A DNA stretch of 64,000 nucleotides, from contig NC_026658.2 in assembly GCF_000004075.3 (NCBI RefSeq), forward strand, positions 1,674,001 through 1,738,000, in the 5' to 3' direction. Origin of the DNA: Cucumis sativus. Its lineage: Eukaryota > Streptophyta > Magnoliopsida > Cucurbitales > Cucurbitaceae. Both the position numbers and the translations under genes were made by a program. Of the stretch, positions 1-14,800 are shown one piece after another. The notes under the pieces are model-generated. The model was given only the letters and a program-made list of their open reading frames with translations, was not told where the DNA came from and made no database searches. Each line of letters begins with the position of its first letter. Position 1 is the first letter of the stretch.

Positions 1-56
1 TAAAATCTCCATAGGCCCAAGTTACATTGTCTAAAATCTCCATAGGCCCAAGTTAC
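1..56. repeat. two copies of a 25-bp sequence, 31 bp apart
   Basis: The 25-bp sequence at 1-25 (beginning TAAAATCTCCATAGGCCC) recurs exactly at 32-56 after a 6-bp spacer. The array is cut by the window edge, so its true copy number is unknown. Confidence 0.8.
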
Positions 57-940
57 TTGCTACTTTTCACAACAACCCCGATGAATAAAATGGTGAAGTA
101 TTTGAATATATTAATTAATGGATGAGATGGATCGATAATAGTAATGTATGCAAAAAACTCGATCACTAAGCAGGTTGCCTTTTAGCTTTGGATGTAAATA
201 TAGCGTGTGTTAGGATCTTTAGATTTTGTAACTATTAGGAAGGAATTTAAGTTAGGTTAATATGGGATAGTGCAAACTGTCTAAACTTGAAAATATATGA
301 TATATAATGCTATCTTTGAGTATTATTCCTTTTTCTTATACATTTTTAGTATTCTTTTTTTAGTTATATTTTTCTACTTTTTTATTTTATATAATTGGAT
401 TAAAAGAGGATCTTAATAATATACGAAATATATTCGAGCTACACTTAGCTTGTATAAAAAGAGGTGGATGTTAGAAGAAGAAACTATATAAAAAAAAAAA
501 AAAAAAAAAAACTTGATTTGAGAAACCTCAAAGAAGAATAATAAGTAATTGATTTTATTTTCTGTGATGAATTGAACTACACACTCGATATACTAACTTA
601 GACATCAAAGTAGAATAAGTTCAACATCACATTGTTGCAAGAATAGAATCTCTTACGTAGGTCAACTTGAAACAACTAAAATTGAGGATCACGAATTAAA
701 GAAAAACCTACAATATCATCCAACAAGATCTAAACAAATCCAATAAACCTATCACGAAAGAAAAAGTATCTAATAAAGAAAAAATGAATTAGATGAAGAA
801 ATATATAATGTAATATGAATGATAATAACAATATAGTTTTTATAAGGAAAGGATTGGACGTGTGAAGTATAAGCGGGAAATGTTTTTATTGTTATCATTT
901 ATATATAAAACTTTATAATTTTAATGGCTTTGATTTAGGT
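57..940. other. intergenic AT-rich DNA and promoter of the first gene
   Basis: No coding region is visible. A poly(A) run of about 20 lies near 490-511. A TATA-like tract (tatatataaaa) near 900-912 precedes a pyrimidine-rich stretch from about 960, typical of a plant 5' leader, so transcription of the next gene probably starts near 935-960. The start site is inferred. Confidence 0.4.
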
Positions 941-1990
941 TTATAACGTTAACTTCTCTGCTTCCTCTCTCTTACTTCTTTCTTCTAGCCGCGCCGAAAT
1001 TTCTCTCTGATCACTCTCTCCCGCGCTCCAATCTCTCTCTTCTTTCCCTCTTTCCTTCCGTTGTTCCTCCATAGCTTTTTTTTCTTCACTTCCTCACTTG
1101 GGTCGGCTGCATTTTTCTTTCTCTCTTAGTCTCCTCTGACCCTTCTTTGTAATTCCCTCTTTACTTTGTGCTGCATGTCATTGCTGATTTTGGAAATTGA
1201 ACTTCGTGTCTGCTTGGTCTGGGTGTTTTTGGGTAATGTTCTTTATACTGATTTTGGGTTTTTCTTAATTTTTGTTTTCTTCTTCTGTACTTTGAATTCT
1301 GTTTTTTTTTTTTTTAATTTATTGTGTGAACTTTGAAGGTATTCATTTGATATTGGATTTTTATATTGAAATGGGATTAAGAAGGAAAAGTGCAGCTCTT
1401 TGCATATTGGTAGTGAAAGAATTGGTGGTTAGGGACAATTTGTGGGTTAGAATGTTTTAATAGGCTCTATTGTTAGCAGTTTTTGTTTAGAGCCTATTTT
1501 CCTTGGCTGCTAGGCGTGAGTAATTTCTAGCTTGATTTATGAAGAAGTGGAACAATTTCATTAGTTCTGTTGTTTGATTCCATTAAAAAAAATTACCGCC
1601 ACTTCTCTCTCATTTTGAAGGGTTGGTAGATGAGATGACTTGAGAAGAATTGAATTATTGGGGATAAGATATGCTGAGATTGTGGGATTTATTTGTGGAG
1701 TAAGATTCCGAATATTTGATATGAAATGGAGTGCCAATTTGATTCTTGAGTTTACAATTTGTACTGTGAAGTCTAATTAGATTTGATTTCATGATATATT
1801 AATACGTCTTTCTTTTGGATTGTGTTGACAGAATGTCTTGTGCCACCGTATAGCCATTGATACACCTAAAACCGCACAAGCCAACGGGATTAAAAAATAA
1901 AATGCTGCACGGATTAAGTTGGATATTTCGTTGATAAATTCAAATAGGAAGGGCAGGGGGAGGAGCTAGTGTGGGGAACCATTTCTTGGA

Positions 1991-2994
1991 ATGGAAACTC
2001 ATAGCAAAGCTACTTGTCGGGAGGATCTAGAGGTTGACATAATCGAAGGTTCAAATAAAACTGATCCCAAATTTTGTGGGAAAGAAGACCCTGATGCAAC
2101 TGAATATTCAAGCTCATTCGGGGAGACATCTGATGCGGATAATGGTTCAGTATTTAGGGAAGGAGAAGTAGAAACTCAATTTTTTGGAGACATCGGCTTG
2201 CCACCCACATTTGGTTCATTTAGTAGCACGCTTCAAATAAGGTTTATTTTTTTCCAGGCTGCAAATATAATCCATCAAATATATTTTGTTATAAGAAAAA
2301 CCACATAGAAAACTAAAGGATTATGAGCTAACATGATAGCCTTGCTTTCTACCTTTCTTAATGATTTTGGTTGCCCTTGATTGGACTACTTAATGATATC
2401 AATAAAGCATACATACCTAGTCTTTGAAAGTGGAGATATACAACCAAGACTTAGAAGCTGTCTTTCCTCAATTTTATTTCCCCAACAAAAGAATAAGGGA
2501 AAGGTGATTCCTAATCCTTGTGATTCTTGGGAGTTGAATATTCTTGTCCTTGATTGATTAAAAAAGTCTAGAACCCTTGCAAACAAGAAATCTGTTAATC
2601 TTTGTAAAGGGGTCTTTCCTCAAGTTGTAGAGTGTTGCAATCTTTGTAAGATAGATGGGGAAAATAGTTGGCATTTTTCTTGGTTTGTCATTTAGCAAAA
2701 AGATCATGGACTTGAATGTTTAATGTGTTGAAGTTCTCTGGTACTGGTACAATAATCGAAGGACTAGTTAACTCAACTTTTTTTCTAGCTCTTCCAACTT
2801 GAAATACTTACACATTGTGGGTGATAAGAGTAGAAAGTATCTAGGGTTAATTTAGAAATAAAGAATTCCAGAAGTTTTAGGGAACAAATTGTGAATTTAT
2901 CTCATTTTTATGTTTTTACTTGGTGCTCCCTTTCTACACACGTAGTTACAATTCATTTGTAAAACCAGCTACGATTTTTTATACATTGACCTTT

Positions 2995-3040
<46 letters not shown>

Positions 3041-5985
3041 CATACACACACACATATATTAGTAATTAATGTAATTTTGTTTCTTATAGAGAAACAAAAA
3101 ATAAAGAAGCGTCACACATGTAGTTAATACTAACTGAAATGGTTTTCCTTGTAATTCTTCTATGGGAGATAAAGGTCTTTTCGATCTCAGGTCTGGTTAT
3201 TTTTTTTCACTACACGAATGGAAAATGCCATTTGTTCATAAAAACAAAAAAGTTAAAACGTGTAATGGTAAGCATAGAAAATCTGGCAATCCCATCTTTT
3301 TGGTATCATGAAGATGAGGAATAACATCAAGCATCTTGATCATTATTTTGTTCCCAAATCAGGATGCAGAGCTAATCAGCTTTATGTTTATACTTTACGC
3401 ATTTGAATGGTTCAACTGGCTCTGCTCTTTTGTAGGAAGAGGAAGTTAACAACTCACTGGCAAAACTTTATCCGCCCTCTAATGTGGCGCTGCAAGTGGA
3501 CAGAATTGAGAATTAAAGAAATTGAGTCACAGGCATTGAAATATTCCAGAGCACTTGCAGTGTATGAACAAGAAAAAGTTCCTGCCCATGATCCAACAAT
3601 GGAAGATTTTTTTTCAAAAACTTTTCCATTTTCTAGCCAATATTACAGAAAAAAGGCAATGAAACGAAGAAAACGGAAGAAAATTGAAGATGCAATTGAT
3701 ATTTCATCCTATATGTCACATCATAACCTTTTCTCATACTTTGGTACCAACTTTAACCTCGTAGCTATAACTTCTTGTTTTTTCACTTCTCCTTCTAAAT
3801 GCAACTGTATCATTTGGTTACTTTTGTTTTTTAACGTAGAAAATAAGAGATCTGAACTAGATGGTACTTCTGTAGCTGATGAATTTGCAAATCCAGGTAA
3901 AATATTTCTGCTGTTTCCCACATATTTTCTACATGGCATGAAGTTTTTTTTTTTTTTTTTGGTGATGATAGCTGATGGGAAGGCTAACCAAGACACTTTC
4001 ACTGGATATTTGGAGTATTATATTGAATGAAGGCAATCTTCAACTATTTTAAACGTTGGGCAAAAAAGCTTTATTTCATTTTCATGCATTTTTTAGGGAG
4101 AAAAAAGCTAGAAGATATATTTTTTTTCAAATGAAACTTTATTCTCTTGTAGTTTTTAGTGCATTTAACTGAAGTATCCCTTTCTTTACCATATCATCAA
4201 CCAAAATTTTTTTTCCTAATTGAATGTCCTATCATATTTTAATCTCTCTAATTTAACGTGGTACATCTTATTTAGAAAAGTATAAGCACTTTACTCGGAC
4301 TTCTCTCTCTCTTTTTTTTTGGTCTCACATGCAACAATTAGGACATATATCATATCTTCTCTTTGCTGAAACACGCATAAATATGAAATCAGCCACTACA
4401 CGTTTCAAAAAAGCTTGAGAATCCTTTTTCTTCTTTTGTTCTTGTGTGTGTGTGTGTGTGGACTGGTGGGGGTGGCTTAGTATTTGCATAAACATTATTC
4501 CATTGCATATATCTTGGTTGTGCAAGGCCATTGTTTTCTTTGATTTATATTTAATATGCAAACTGTCTTCTTGTTCATTCTAATGATTCTTTCTTAGTTC
4601 ATTACCTTCCTTAATCCCTTCAATTTCATATTTACAAATTAGAAAATTTAAAGTTGGCTTCTGTTGTTATTGGGTCAGTGAAAATGGAGAAAAATGCTGA
4701 TTCTGATGACAAGTTTGGGATTAATGACGACTCCATTCTTGAGTCCAGAGACACTGATAACTCTTTGGAACAAGTACTCTGGAAAATTGAAGTGGTGCAT
4801 TCTCGACTACTCAAACTAAAGGGTCAAATGGACAAGGTGATGTCAAAAAATGCTGCAATATTTTCTTCCTCAGAGAATCTGAGCCTTCTTGCACCTTGTG
4901 AGGCACAGACCAGCTCTGCCCCTAGTCCTACATTTTCTGCTGGAAATGGAGAACTATCAGTCGGAGTTATGTGTGCATCGACTCAACGTATATCAGAGTG
5001 TGATATCGGTGATCTAATGAAGCCTGAAAGTGCTATTTCAAGCTTTGGGGATGCTATATTAGTTCCTGATATCATTGAAAGTACAGTTGGGAATTTGACT
5101 GCTACCGATGTTTCGCTTCCTCAACCCCAAATTGGGGACTCAACTGAGGCTGTAAGAATATGTCCAGCTTATTAATATGTCTTATACACGTCCTTTTCTT
5201 GTGACTGATAATGCTAGAGACAACTTTTGGTTTGAAGTTTGAACTCCCAAAAATAGGTTTGCATTTTTCTTTTCAAGTTTCTATGTTTATAGACTATAAA
5301 TTAAAAAAGGGCATTTTCCTCAATTGCAAAGAAGTTAACTGATATACTTCATGTCTATGGAACGAAATTAACATCTTTGCAACACTGCCTTTCATGAGAA
5401 TATATATGTTTTTCTCTTAAGAAGCTATGATGTACATTTGGATTTTATTTATCATGGTCTGTTTTCATTTGATCTCTTTGATACGCATATACTGCATGAC
5501 TATGAAATGAAAATTTCATCTTTTAATAGCTTTCATGAGAATAGATATGTTAAGCTCTAAAGAAGCTATATTGCACATTTAAATTTCTGTCTTAAGGGTA
5601 ACTTTTGCTCTTCTTAATTAGCAAATAAGTAGATCCCTTCTTCTAACGTCAAAGCTGACCTTCGCAGATTGTTGATAACGTGCTGATACACAACGAGGTG
5701 GTTGAGGCAGAGAAAAACACGGATAGCAAGATTGTTGCACAGCCAGTTGAAAAGCATCATGAAGCAGAAAAAGTCAACCAAGGTGAAGGCACCAGTCTCA
5801 GCTCAAATCCAACAACACAGCCTGATCCTGCGGGAAAAGCTTTGGTCTCTGAGGAACAATCAGCTCTTAAGAAATGTTTAGCTTCAGATATCAACTTCCC
5901 CAGGAACAAGAGAAAACGAGGGGAAAGAAAAGCGGGACCGGGTAGTTGGAACAAGAAACATTCGAGCGAACCCGATAGTCAGTAA
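1991..5985 (+). CDS. plant-specific protein of unknown function, 468 aa (At3g59670-like)
   Basis: I read five exons: 1991-2241, 3436-3743, 3840-3896, 4679-5151 and 5668-5985. All junctions are GT-AG and the frame is continuous to TAA. Exon 1 is acidic (METHSKATCREDLE...). Exon 2 holds the most family-like segment, around residues 90-125 (FIRPLMWRCKWTELRIKEIE), followed by a basic patch (KKAMKRRKRKKIED). Exon 4 has a short predicted coiled coil (LEQVLWKIEVVHSRLLKLKG). The C-terminus has a nuclear-localisation-like cluster (NKRKRGERKAGPGSW). I recall a plant-only family with the WRCKWTELRIKEI motif, including Arabidopsis At3g59670. No biochemical function is known to me. Nuclear location is inferred from the basic clusters. 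The leader carries an intron with an acceptor near 1831. Reading past the exon 3 donor would add an in-frame tail that stops at about 4027, a possible retained-intron form. Confidence 0.8.
2994..3058. repeat. (CATATA)n / (CA)n microsatellite
   Basis: A perfect CATATA run of about nine units passes into CATA and CA repeats. It lies inside intron 1 of the unknown-function gene and is a likely polymorphic marker. Confidence 0.95.
4442..4460. repeat. (TG)n microsatellite
   Basis: An uninterrupted TG run in intron 3 of the first gene, preceded by a poly(T)/CT tract near 4300-4320. Confidence 0.85.
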
Positions 5986-8749
5986 GTGATTTACCTGTGT
6001 CCATTAGAGTAACTGGAGCTGGTCAGGCGTAAAATCTCCATCTTGCCATTAGCTGTTGGTATAGGTATGTAATGACCAGTTTTCAGGTTTAGGTCTGACA
6101 GTAATTTACAAAATGGAGCATCTCTCTATTGTTGCTGCCTCGATGAGTTAGAGACTGATCCTGAGTTTTACTTATGTAACTTCTCTGTATAATGTTTATT
6201 AGGAACAGATCTCTCTCTTAGTCTTAAGTTGGTTTAGATCTCTCAATAAAATAACTTTTGCCAACACTTTTTACCTTGAATTACTGACCTACTTGAATGA
6301 ATCATGCTATTAAGGATTTGTCTGTCTAGAATTCACCTTTCAGTTAGAAGATATCTCAGTTTAACTGCAAAGGGACATTGAATTCACTAGAAGCTGATCG
6401 GTTCAAGACGTTCGAAGTTTGGGATATTAAATATTAAAGAAGTAACAAGTTTCTTTATTGATATCTTTGAATATTACATTGCTTGAGCTAAAAAGACCTT
6501 TTTCTTTTGTTGGCAGATTTGCAAATATCTATAATCATTGTGTCTTACTCATCGCATCAACTTTTTTAGGTTGGTTGTGAATGTGATTCCTCTCATAAAA
6601 TGCATCATGATGCCACCCTACTTTGGTAAGCCATTGGCAGAAAGATAAATCATGAATCTACTTATCATTTTGAGCTATTCTGATAAATATGATGACGCTA
6701 GTATATGGTTACGAACCATAGAGATCAGAGACAACAAAAAAACTAAGTAAAATTAGAAATTGGGCTTGTTTTCTCGTAATTTGTTTACTATGGTTTCATT
6801 GCACTGAAAAGAAATATTTGAGCTCTTAGTTCAATTTTAAAATTAAGTTTTTATGAAATATTTTGCTTGAGTTATACAGTTACCATATGATAATTAGTAA
6901 ATGTAATTCTAAGTAAAATTTTGATAAGAAAACAATTAAATTATATTTGCGATTAAAGCTGATCAAGATTGATCTAACACCACTACTTAAAATGTAAGCT
7001 TAGATTATTATGTAACGTCATGGAGGTGTTTTTCAACATTTAGTTGCTTCATATCATGGTTAAATTAAAAGAAATATAAACAAAATATTTTTGTGTTGGT
7101 ACTTCAATGTTGATAGAAATATAAGTCTTAATTTTATTGAAATTTCAATGAAAAAGACGATTTCGAGGAATGTTTTTGAGAAAATTATAAAAATTAAAAA
7201 CAATCATAAATTAGGTGTAAACATTTCATTGTTTTCAAATAAGTAATCGTGTCTACTATTTTCATTATATTTATATTATTAGTAGTATTTCTATGTTTAT
7301 TCTCTGTGTTTCGTATATTTTTCTATGAAATAATGAAAATATCGAACATTGATATCAAACGTGAAAATGTCAATGAAAATATCTACATATATTATTCATA
7401 ATTTAATACATGGTTGGTACAAAAGAATCCCATATATACTAAGTTTGTAAAGAGTTGGTGTGTGATAAATGCTATAGTTGGCCTTGGAAAGGGAATTTTC
7501 CCTCTTTTATTAATTAGTTTCTATCATTCCCATTAGTACTCTTTCATTTAATTTTCCTCTTCAACTTCCAAACTCCCTCAATCACTTTCAATCTCTTTAC
7601 TTTGAGATTTGGTTCTTGTCAAAAGTTTGGATTATGTATCAAATAAATCACCATAACATAGAATGAAAATTGAAAACTTTAATTAGTTTAAAATATAAAT
7701 CACATTCTCGATAGTATATAACACTTCAGTCGAGTTGGTTTTATTTGGAGACACTGTGATAATCTTGAACTATTTGCACACCAAACAGAGTCACATCAGT
7801 TGTCTCCTTTTGATCTTAAATTGTATTTATTTAGGTTTTGTTTGTTATTCTAGTTTTATGTTAAGTAGTTGTTCCAGTCCTATTGTTTCAAACAATTACT
7901 CCTATACGTTATACGTTTTAAAAACGTCCTAAATTTCAAATTGTGATTGCAAGGAGCATTTAGTCATACCAAATTACATTCTGATCTCCTCAATGTGTTT
8001 TTAAAAACATATTTTAGAATAATAATGTAAAGTGTTTGGATTTTAAGTTATTTTGGACCATATTCTTTTTCTTAAGTTATATACTGTGTTGCAAACTGAT
8101 CATTGTTGGGGTGACAGACAGCCTTTAAAATTCTTTTTATTTTTCTTCTTTCTTTCTTTTTATAAATGATTTCTTGGATCCCTTGTCTTCACTTTTTGGC
8201 AGTCATTAAAGAAAAGTAAAAGTCAATAAAGAACTTCTCTCCCCATGCACTTCCCTTTTCTTTCTTTTTCTTCCTCCTTCTCTTCCATTCCATGGTGAGA
8301 TATTCTCATCTCTATGTTCACTATATATATATATATATTCAAAACTTTTGTTTTATATTAGCGGGTCTCTCTAACCATTAACGCATATTTAAACTAATTT
8401 CACGAGATAATTTGTTTATAATATTTGAATGTTAAGAACAACTCCTAGATAAGTAACGAACACATTCTCAATATCTATTTTCAAAACTTAAAAATACATT
8501 TAGAATAAAAAAGTTTCTTGTTGTTCTTTTTATTAAAAAAAAAGTTTCTTTACAGATCAATACATAATTTTATTTTATTTTTATGTTTTTTAGAGATGAG
8601 AAGAAACCCAATATTTAAAAAAATAGTAGAAGATTGAGTGGAATATAATCTATCTATATATAATAAAAAAAAATGCATGCAAATATACATAGGATAATAA
8701 GATTTACTTTTAGTTACGTACAAAAATGGTTATTGCTCATATTAACATT

Positions 8750-8850
8750 GACTAAAATGAACATAGTTTAATTGTATTAGCTAGTAAACTACAGTGTTTG
8801 AGGTTTCGAATCCTCAACTTTCTATTATACCATAAAAAAGAGTTAAAAGT
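8750..8850 (+). repeat. possible tRNA-derived SINE relic
   Basis: The sequence ending in ggtttcgaatcctc resembles a tRNA B box and sits about 50 bases after an A-box-like 'catagtttaattg'. Plant SINE heads have this layout. There is no intact body, tail or target duplication, so this is a weak call. Confidence 0.3.
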
Positions 8851-11800
8851 TAAATTATAATTAATTAAGTGGTAAATTGATAGTTTAGTTATAGTGATAA
8901 TTGAACATGTAATCTTTGTAGACGAACACTGTGTCAATTAATTAATTGAGCTTAAGCTAAGTTAACACCAAATTAACTTTTTCTTTCTTTTTTTTTCTTG
9001 ATATTAATGGGTGACCTAACTAAACATGGAGGTTTCAACTACCACGAATCTCCAAAAGTTACATTTTTGTTTTTCAAGAACTTTAATCCAAATTACCATA
9101 ATTAGATCAAATTAAGAACAGATTAAAAAAAAACAAAAAAGTGCTGATTTAATTTATATGTAGAAAAAAAATTTAATTATGAAGAGAATTTCCCATAGTT
9201 GTTAAGGCAGAAAAGTAAATAAACAAACCCAAAAGAAAGTTGATTATGTCAATTCACAAATTTGGATCTTTCTTTTTTTGGTTTGATCAGCACAATGTCA
9301 ATTTTGGCCCTCTTTGACTTTAAAACTATCTCAATTTCTATGTTAATCTTCCACTCCATAAATTTATAAATTGCTTTATACGAATCAATTTAGACCGTTT
9401 AATTAAAATTATTACAAATATCAAATTGATAAAATATTCGGCACAAATAAATTTTTCGATATAGTGATAAAATTAATTGTTAAGTTTTAACCGAACCTAA
9501 AATTTGATTTAATAGTTAGTTCAAAGTTTCAATTCATAAAACTCAAAATTAGTGTGCCATGAGTTGATACTTTCTCCAATTACATCAAGTAACATACTCG
9601 TTTGGGCTTGATATTTGAAAAAATGTATGAAATTTGTGGAAAAAAGGGTTATTTCGAAAATTTTAAATCAAACTAAAATTCTCATCGAAATTTCAACCTC
9701 CAAACCATTTTTCTTTTTAAATTTAAGGAAATAATAATCATTATTAAAAGGAAAAGAAAAAACATATTCTAAAATAGCTTTTGAACAAAGTGAAGATTTA
9801 TTTACTAATCTTTTCATTCTCTCTATCTTTCTCTTAGGGCCCAAAGGCTCTCATTTTCAACAAAGTGAAGATTAATATTATCTTAATATTGCAATTATGC
9901 CTAATACATAATTAAATCATTCCTAATTTTTAGAATAAAAAATATAAATTTTTACAAGGAAAAATAATTTTATTGACTTTTATTATAAGATTTAAAGGCT
10001 GTGGTTCGTTGGAGATTCCAAATTGAGTGGTTTTTTACTAAATTAACCTCGTAATCCCAAATATTTCCATTGTTCCTTTTTAATTAAGCAAATAATAATA
10101 ATAATTGTGGGTCAAGAGGGAGCATTGCTTTAATTTTTCATTTCAAAATTGAATTCCAACTTGCATTTATTTTCTTATTTTAGTTCATGGAATGAATCAA
10201 AAGGACAACTCTTTGGTTTAGTGTCTCTTTATTTATATGATTTTGATTCTCAACTTAGTTTTTTGTTTTTGAAAAACAAATAAAAAGTAAATTAATTATT
10301 ATGTTTGCTTTTCATACTCTTCAAAAAAATAATCAACGTATTCATGTATTATATACATCGTTTTAAAATTCCATCAACATGTACATTTTTTCATTTGCAC
10401 GTTTCTTGGTTTCGATATCGATACGAGGCGTGAATCAGTAATTCTATTATATCATAAAAAATGAATGAAACACAATAAATAAACATCAAAATATCAATAG
10501 TATAAATAGAAATTTGATGTTACTTATTTGAAAATAATAAAACGTTTATTTACTAATTCAAACTTTCTTTTAATTTTTTATTTTTATAAATTTGTAGAAA
10601 AATATTCATCAAAATCAATATTTTATTTGATATTTTTATGAAAATTTTCGTAAATTTAAAACTTTGATATTTCCATCAAAATTGATATTTTTAAATGAAA
10701 TTTAATTTAAATAAATCTAATGCAAGATATATAATTTTATCAATTTAAAGTTTGTACCTACGAAAATTCTAATAATTATCCACATTAGTATAATAATAAT
10801 CCTTATAAACATTCTATATTAATTAATCTACAATATTTTAAAAATTGTAATTAAAAAAATATTAAATGTTTCGTATTATATTTTTTTAAATTAAATTTAA
10901 ATTTATTCTCTTCTCATTTTAATATTATTTTTTACTTAGTCAATTTGGCGAAATAAATAAATAAATAAAACGCACGCTCATTGGTTTATAATTAAAATTT
11001 TCTTTTCTCACATTTGAATATTTTAATAAAGACTAATTATTTTTTATGTAATCTAATTTAGTATTTTATCTTTTAACATTTTTCATTAAAATTTATTAAA
11101 TGGGCCAAACACGTGTCAACCATACAACCTTTTTAACTTTTAAATTTTATTTTGTAATTTTAATATATTTGTGAAAAATATATTTTTCTCAAACTTAATA
11201 GCACAAATTTTTACATTTAAGCTATAGAAAGTGCATTTTTTTTTTTTTTTTGTCAACTATGCTCAAATCAAATTGACAATAAAACATAATTATCACATTA
11301 ATTTTCATTTGTCATACTATTAGTTTTTTATTATTATTTTGTATATATATAATTATGTCTTTTCAAAGCACTTTTTTATATTTTACATTTAAATATAAGC
11401 AATAAAGGGATAGTTAAAAAAGCATAATTTGGATTCATATTCCTTTTTCTATTTATTTTATGCTTAAGTTGGGTGTGTTACCATTACCACTTTCAAAGAT
11501 AAAGACACACATCATTGAATTTTGAGATATATTATCAATTGTAAAATCATTATTAAACACACCATATAGTTGGACACACATTTATCTAAATTAATCCAAT
11601 TGAAACTAGTTGGCCTAATCATCATATTATCTCCTCAATCATATCAATAAGGTTCCTTAATGATAAATTTTTTTAATGTGGAAGAAAACATATACAAAAA
11701 TAGAGTGATAAATTTTGTCCACGAAAATTTATATACAACCACGTTTTGTTAAAGTTGAACATAAAACGTTGAACATATATGAACCAAATCTCTTCATGGA

Positions 11801-14800
11801 TCTCATTGTCACTAATTTTCACTAAACTTAATACATTGTTCTTTACTTTCTAATTCCAGCAATCGAAACAATACTAGATTATTTGTTTTAATTTGAAACT
11901 AAAATTTGATTTTGATTTTGAGAACGTTGATAGGACCTTATTTTAGTCTTTTAAAGACTTTTAAAGAAAATAAATGTTATGAATGAAAAACCTATTTAAT
12001 GGAGGACAAATGTCTATAAGAATATTGTCTTTCCATCGCATATAATTGGTCTTAAATAGTATAGACTCAAATTTTTTAGAGTAAGATTTAAAGTTTAATT
12101 AATTGCATTTTTAATTATTTAGGGGTTGTACTTTAAAAAGGAAGAATATATATGAATATGTTCCTCCAAATCGGTAATTATTGCTTTTTTTGTTAAAAAA
12201 AGAGAGGGGGAAAAGCCATTCATGAAATCATACTGTCCATATTAATCTTTCTTTTCTTTATATTTTTAATTCTGATTTTTTTGTTAATATTTTCTAATTA
12301 CATATTGAGAATACTTTAATGTATATGGTTGAGAAGATACTATATTGCTCGATATTTAGGTCTAATTACTTGAAGATAATTATTTGATTTTTGAAAAATT
12401 AGTCGATATAATTGTATTTCGTTGTTTACATTTTAGAAATATTGTTAATTTTTTAAAAGAATGTATATGGTTTTTAAAAACTAGTTTTTGTTTGATTTGG
12501 AAATTTGACTAAAAAAATCAAATGATTATTTAAAGAAGAGAAAGATGGTAATTTAAACAAATTTGCACAAATTTCAAAAAATAAATATTTGTCTTAGTAT
12601 TATATTCATTTGATGTGAGAGTTAATGAAGATTTAAATTGGAAAACTTTGTGGTTAGACTTTGAGTAAAAGATGGAATTTAATTTCTTTGACTTGGTAAA
12701 GGGTGGATAATTTTTAGGTTTAATTTGATTGATTGATTGAGTGGTTAATATTTTTGTTTAGTAAAATTTTTTTCATCATGTTTTAATTATCTCATTATTT
12801 ATATATAAAGTTATCCAACTATAGCAAAATATTAAAATTTATATAGATAGACAACTACAAATATTTTTGTTAATTTTTTTTATATAATTTCTGTCACATT
12901 GTCATAATTGATTAATTAATATTGCAATTTATAAATTATTTTGCATCTTTTATTAATTGTATATGTTTTTTTGAATCAATGCACATAACTAAAATTTTGG
13001 GGAAAAAAAATTAATAATAGCATTTCAAAACTTACTAATTCAATTTTTTTAAAAAAAGTAATGTTGATGTTAATATATATATATATTTCTCTATATGTTG
13101 ATAAATTTCATACATTGCCTTGATTTGACATAAGCTATGTATTTGGTTAGGTTACACCATAAATATTTTTTTTTCCTTCTTAATTTTAATTAGTTCGACT
13201 TATAAATTATAGATGCTTGCATAGGTTATTTAATGTCATATAGCATAAGAGGTCCACAAAGTACGAGACACCATCTTAGAGATTTTAGTTTCAAAATAAT
13301 TTATTAGAAAATTTAATGTTAATTGACTAAGTTTATAATCTAGATTAATTTGATTAGATTTATATATATATAATTTCAACAAATGATAGAAAAAAAAAAG
13401 TAACGAACCAAATATTTACATTAGCAAGATAATATACAATTTTATTTTTACACAACATAAGTTGTTAAACATATGAAGAAATTTGTTGTTGCACGCACTT
13501 CACCTTGTGTCTCATGCAAAGTATGGTATCTCACTTACTAATTATCTCTCCAATGAAACAGAACATCAAATAGTCAAGTGAGCCGAATATGTTTTTTATA
13601 TCCTAACGAGACTCTCTCTAATATATATAGAAGTGGGGAGGCAACCAAACGATCACAAAACGTGAGAGACCACCAACAGTCGCAAAGTTAATGACCAGTT
13701 AATTTAGAAAATAAAAATAATTATATAAATTGCCTATCTCTTCCCTAAAAAAACTTAAATGCTCTAACAACCCAAACTTATGAATGAGTATATTAGGAGA
13801 CTTCTATACTACTAAGAAACGCAACTTCTGAATAAATAAAATAATAATAAATATTTTTTTTCAAATTTTTCAATCAACAAAATCTATTAAAAAATAATTT
13901 GAGTTTTAAAATAGTATTAAATATTTTACATAAGAAGCTTTTAATTAAAGAAAAGAGAGAAAAATAAAAAGAAGAAGAAGAAGAATTTATGTTGTTGACT
14001 TTAATATTGCCTGCACGACAAAATCGAATCAGTATAGTTTACGATAATTATTTTTTGACTTCTTTTATATATATATATATATTTATAGTTCATTTATTAA
14101 AATATAAATGTAATTTTTGACTTTATATCAATTGTGTTATATTTGCTTTCAAAATTTTTGTATTCATAATCTATAAATTTAAAAGATAATATATTAATTC
14201 TATCTCTCCATTTATTTATACTAATTAAAAAATACGTGCAATGCACGTGAATTGATTATATTTTAAATAGCAACTTAAAACATATTATACCGGTTATATT
14301 TAACATTTCTATCTTAAATCTTTATTTATATATATATATATATATCATTTCAACGTGGATAAGAACATCAATCTTTATATATATATGTGTACATAACTAA
14401 AAAATCCAAACGTTACTTTTAATATCTCAATTGAAAAGTTACCACCACGAGCAAATGACAAAATGAGAATTTATAAAGAATGTAAGTATTTAGGCTTCAT
14501 TTCTTGTAAGAATTCAATACATAATAAAAAATGTCAAAGTAGGCAATAATTTAGTAAAAATTGTTCGGAGACTAAAATTATAATTTAACCGTTTTTTTAT
14601 TGAGAACCATTCAAGTTTAAACTTTAATTTAATTTTGATCGAATTATTATACACTTTTAAAAAAATTAGTAGTTTTTCATATATGACATGTAAGTCTAAT
14701 AAACTTTATTAATAATACAAAAAAGTGCATATAGTAAAGGGAAAAAAAATCTAGGCTAATTGATTCACCTAACATTGAATTTTCTCTTTGGAAAAAAAGG

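Noticed and set aside
3961..4027. An extra exon after exon 3 of the first gene (ADGKANQDTFTGYLEYYIE)
   Set aside because: Joining exon 3 directly to 4679 keeps the frame and the family-like sequence. This stretch ends in a stop and has no good donor, so it is more likely intron.
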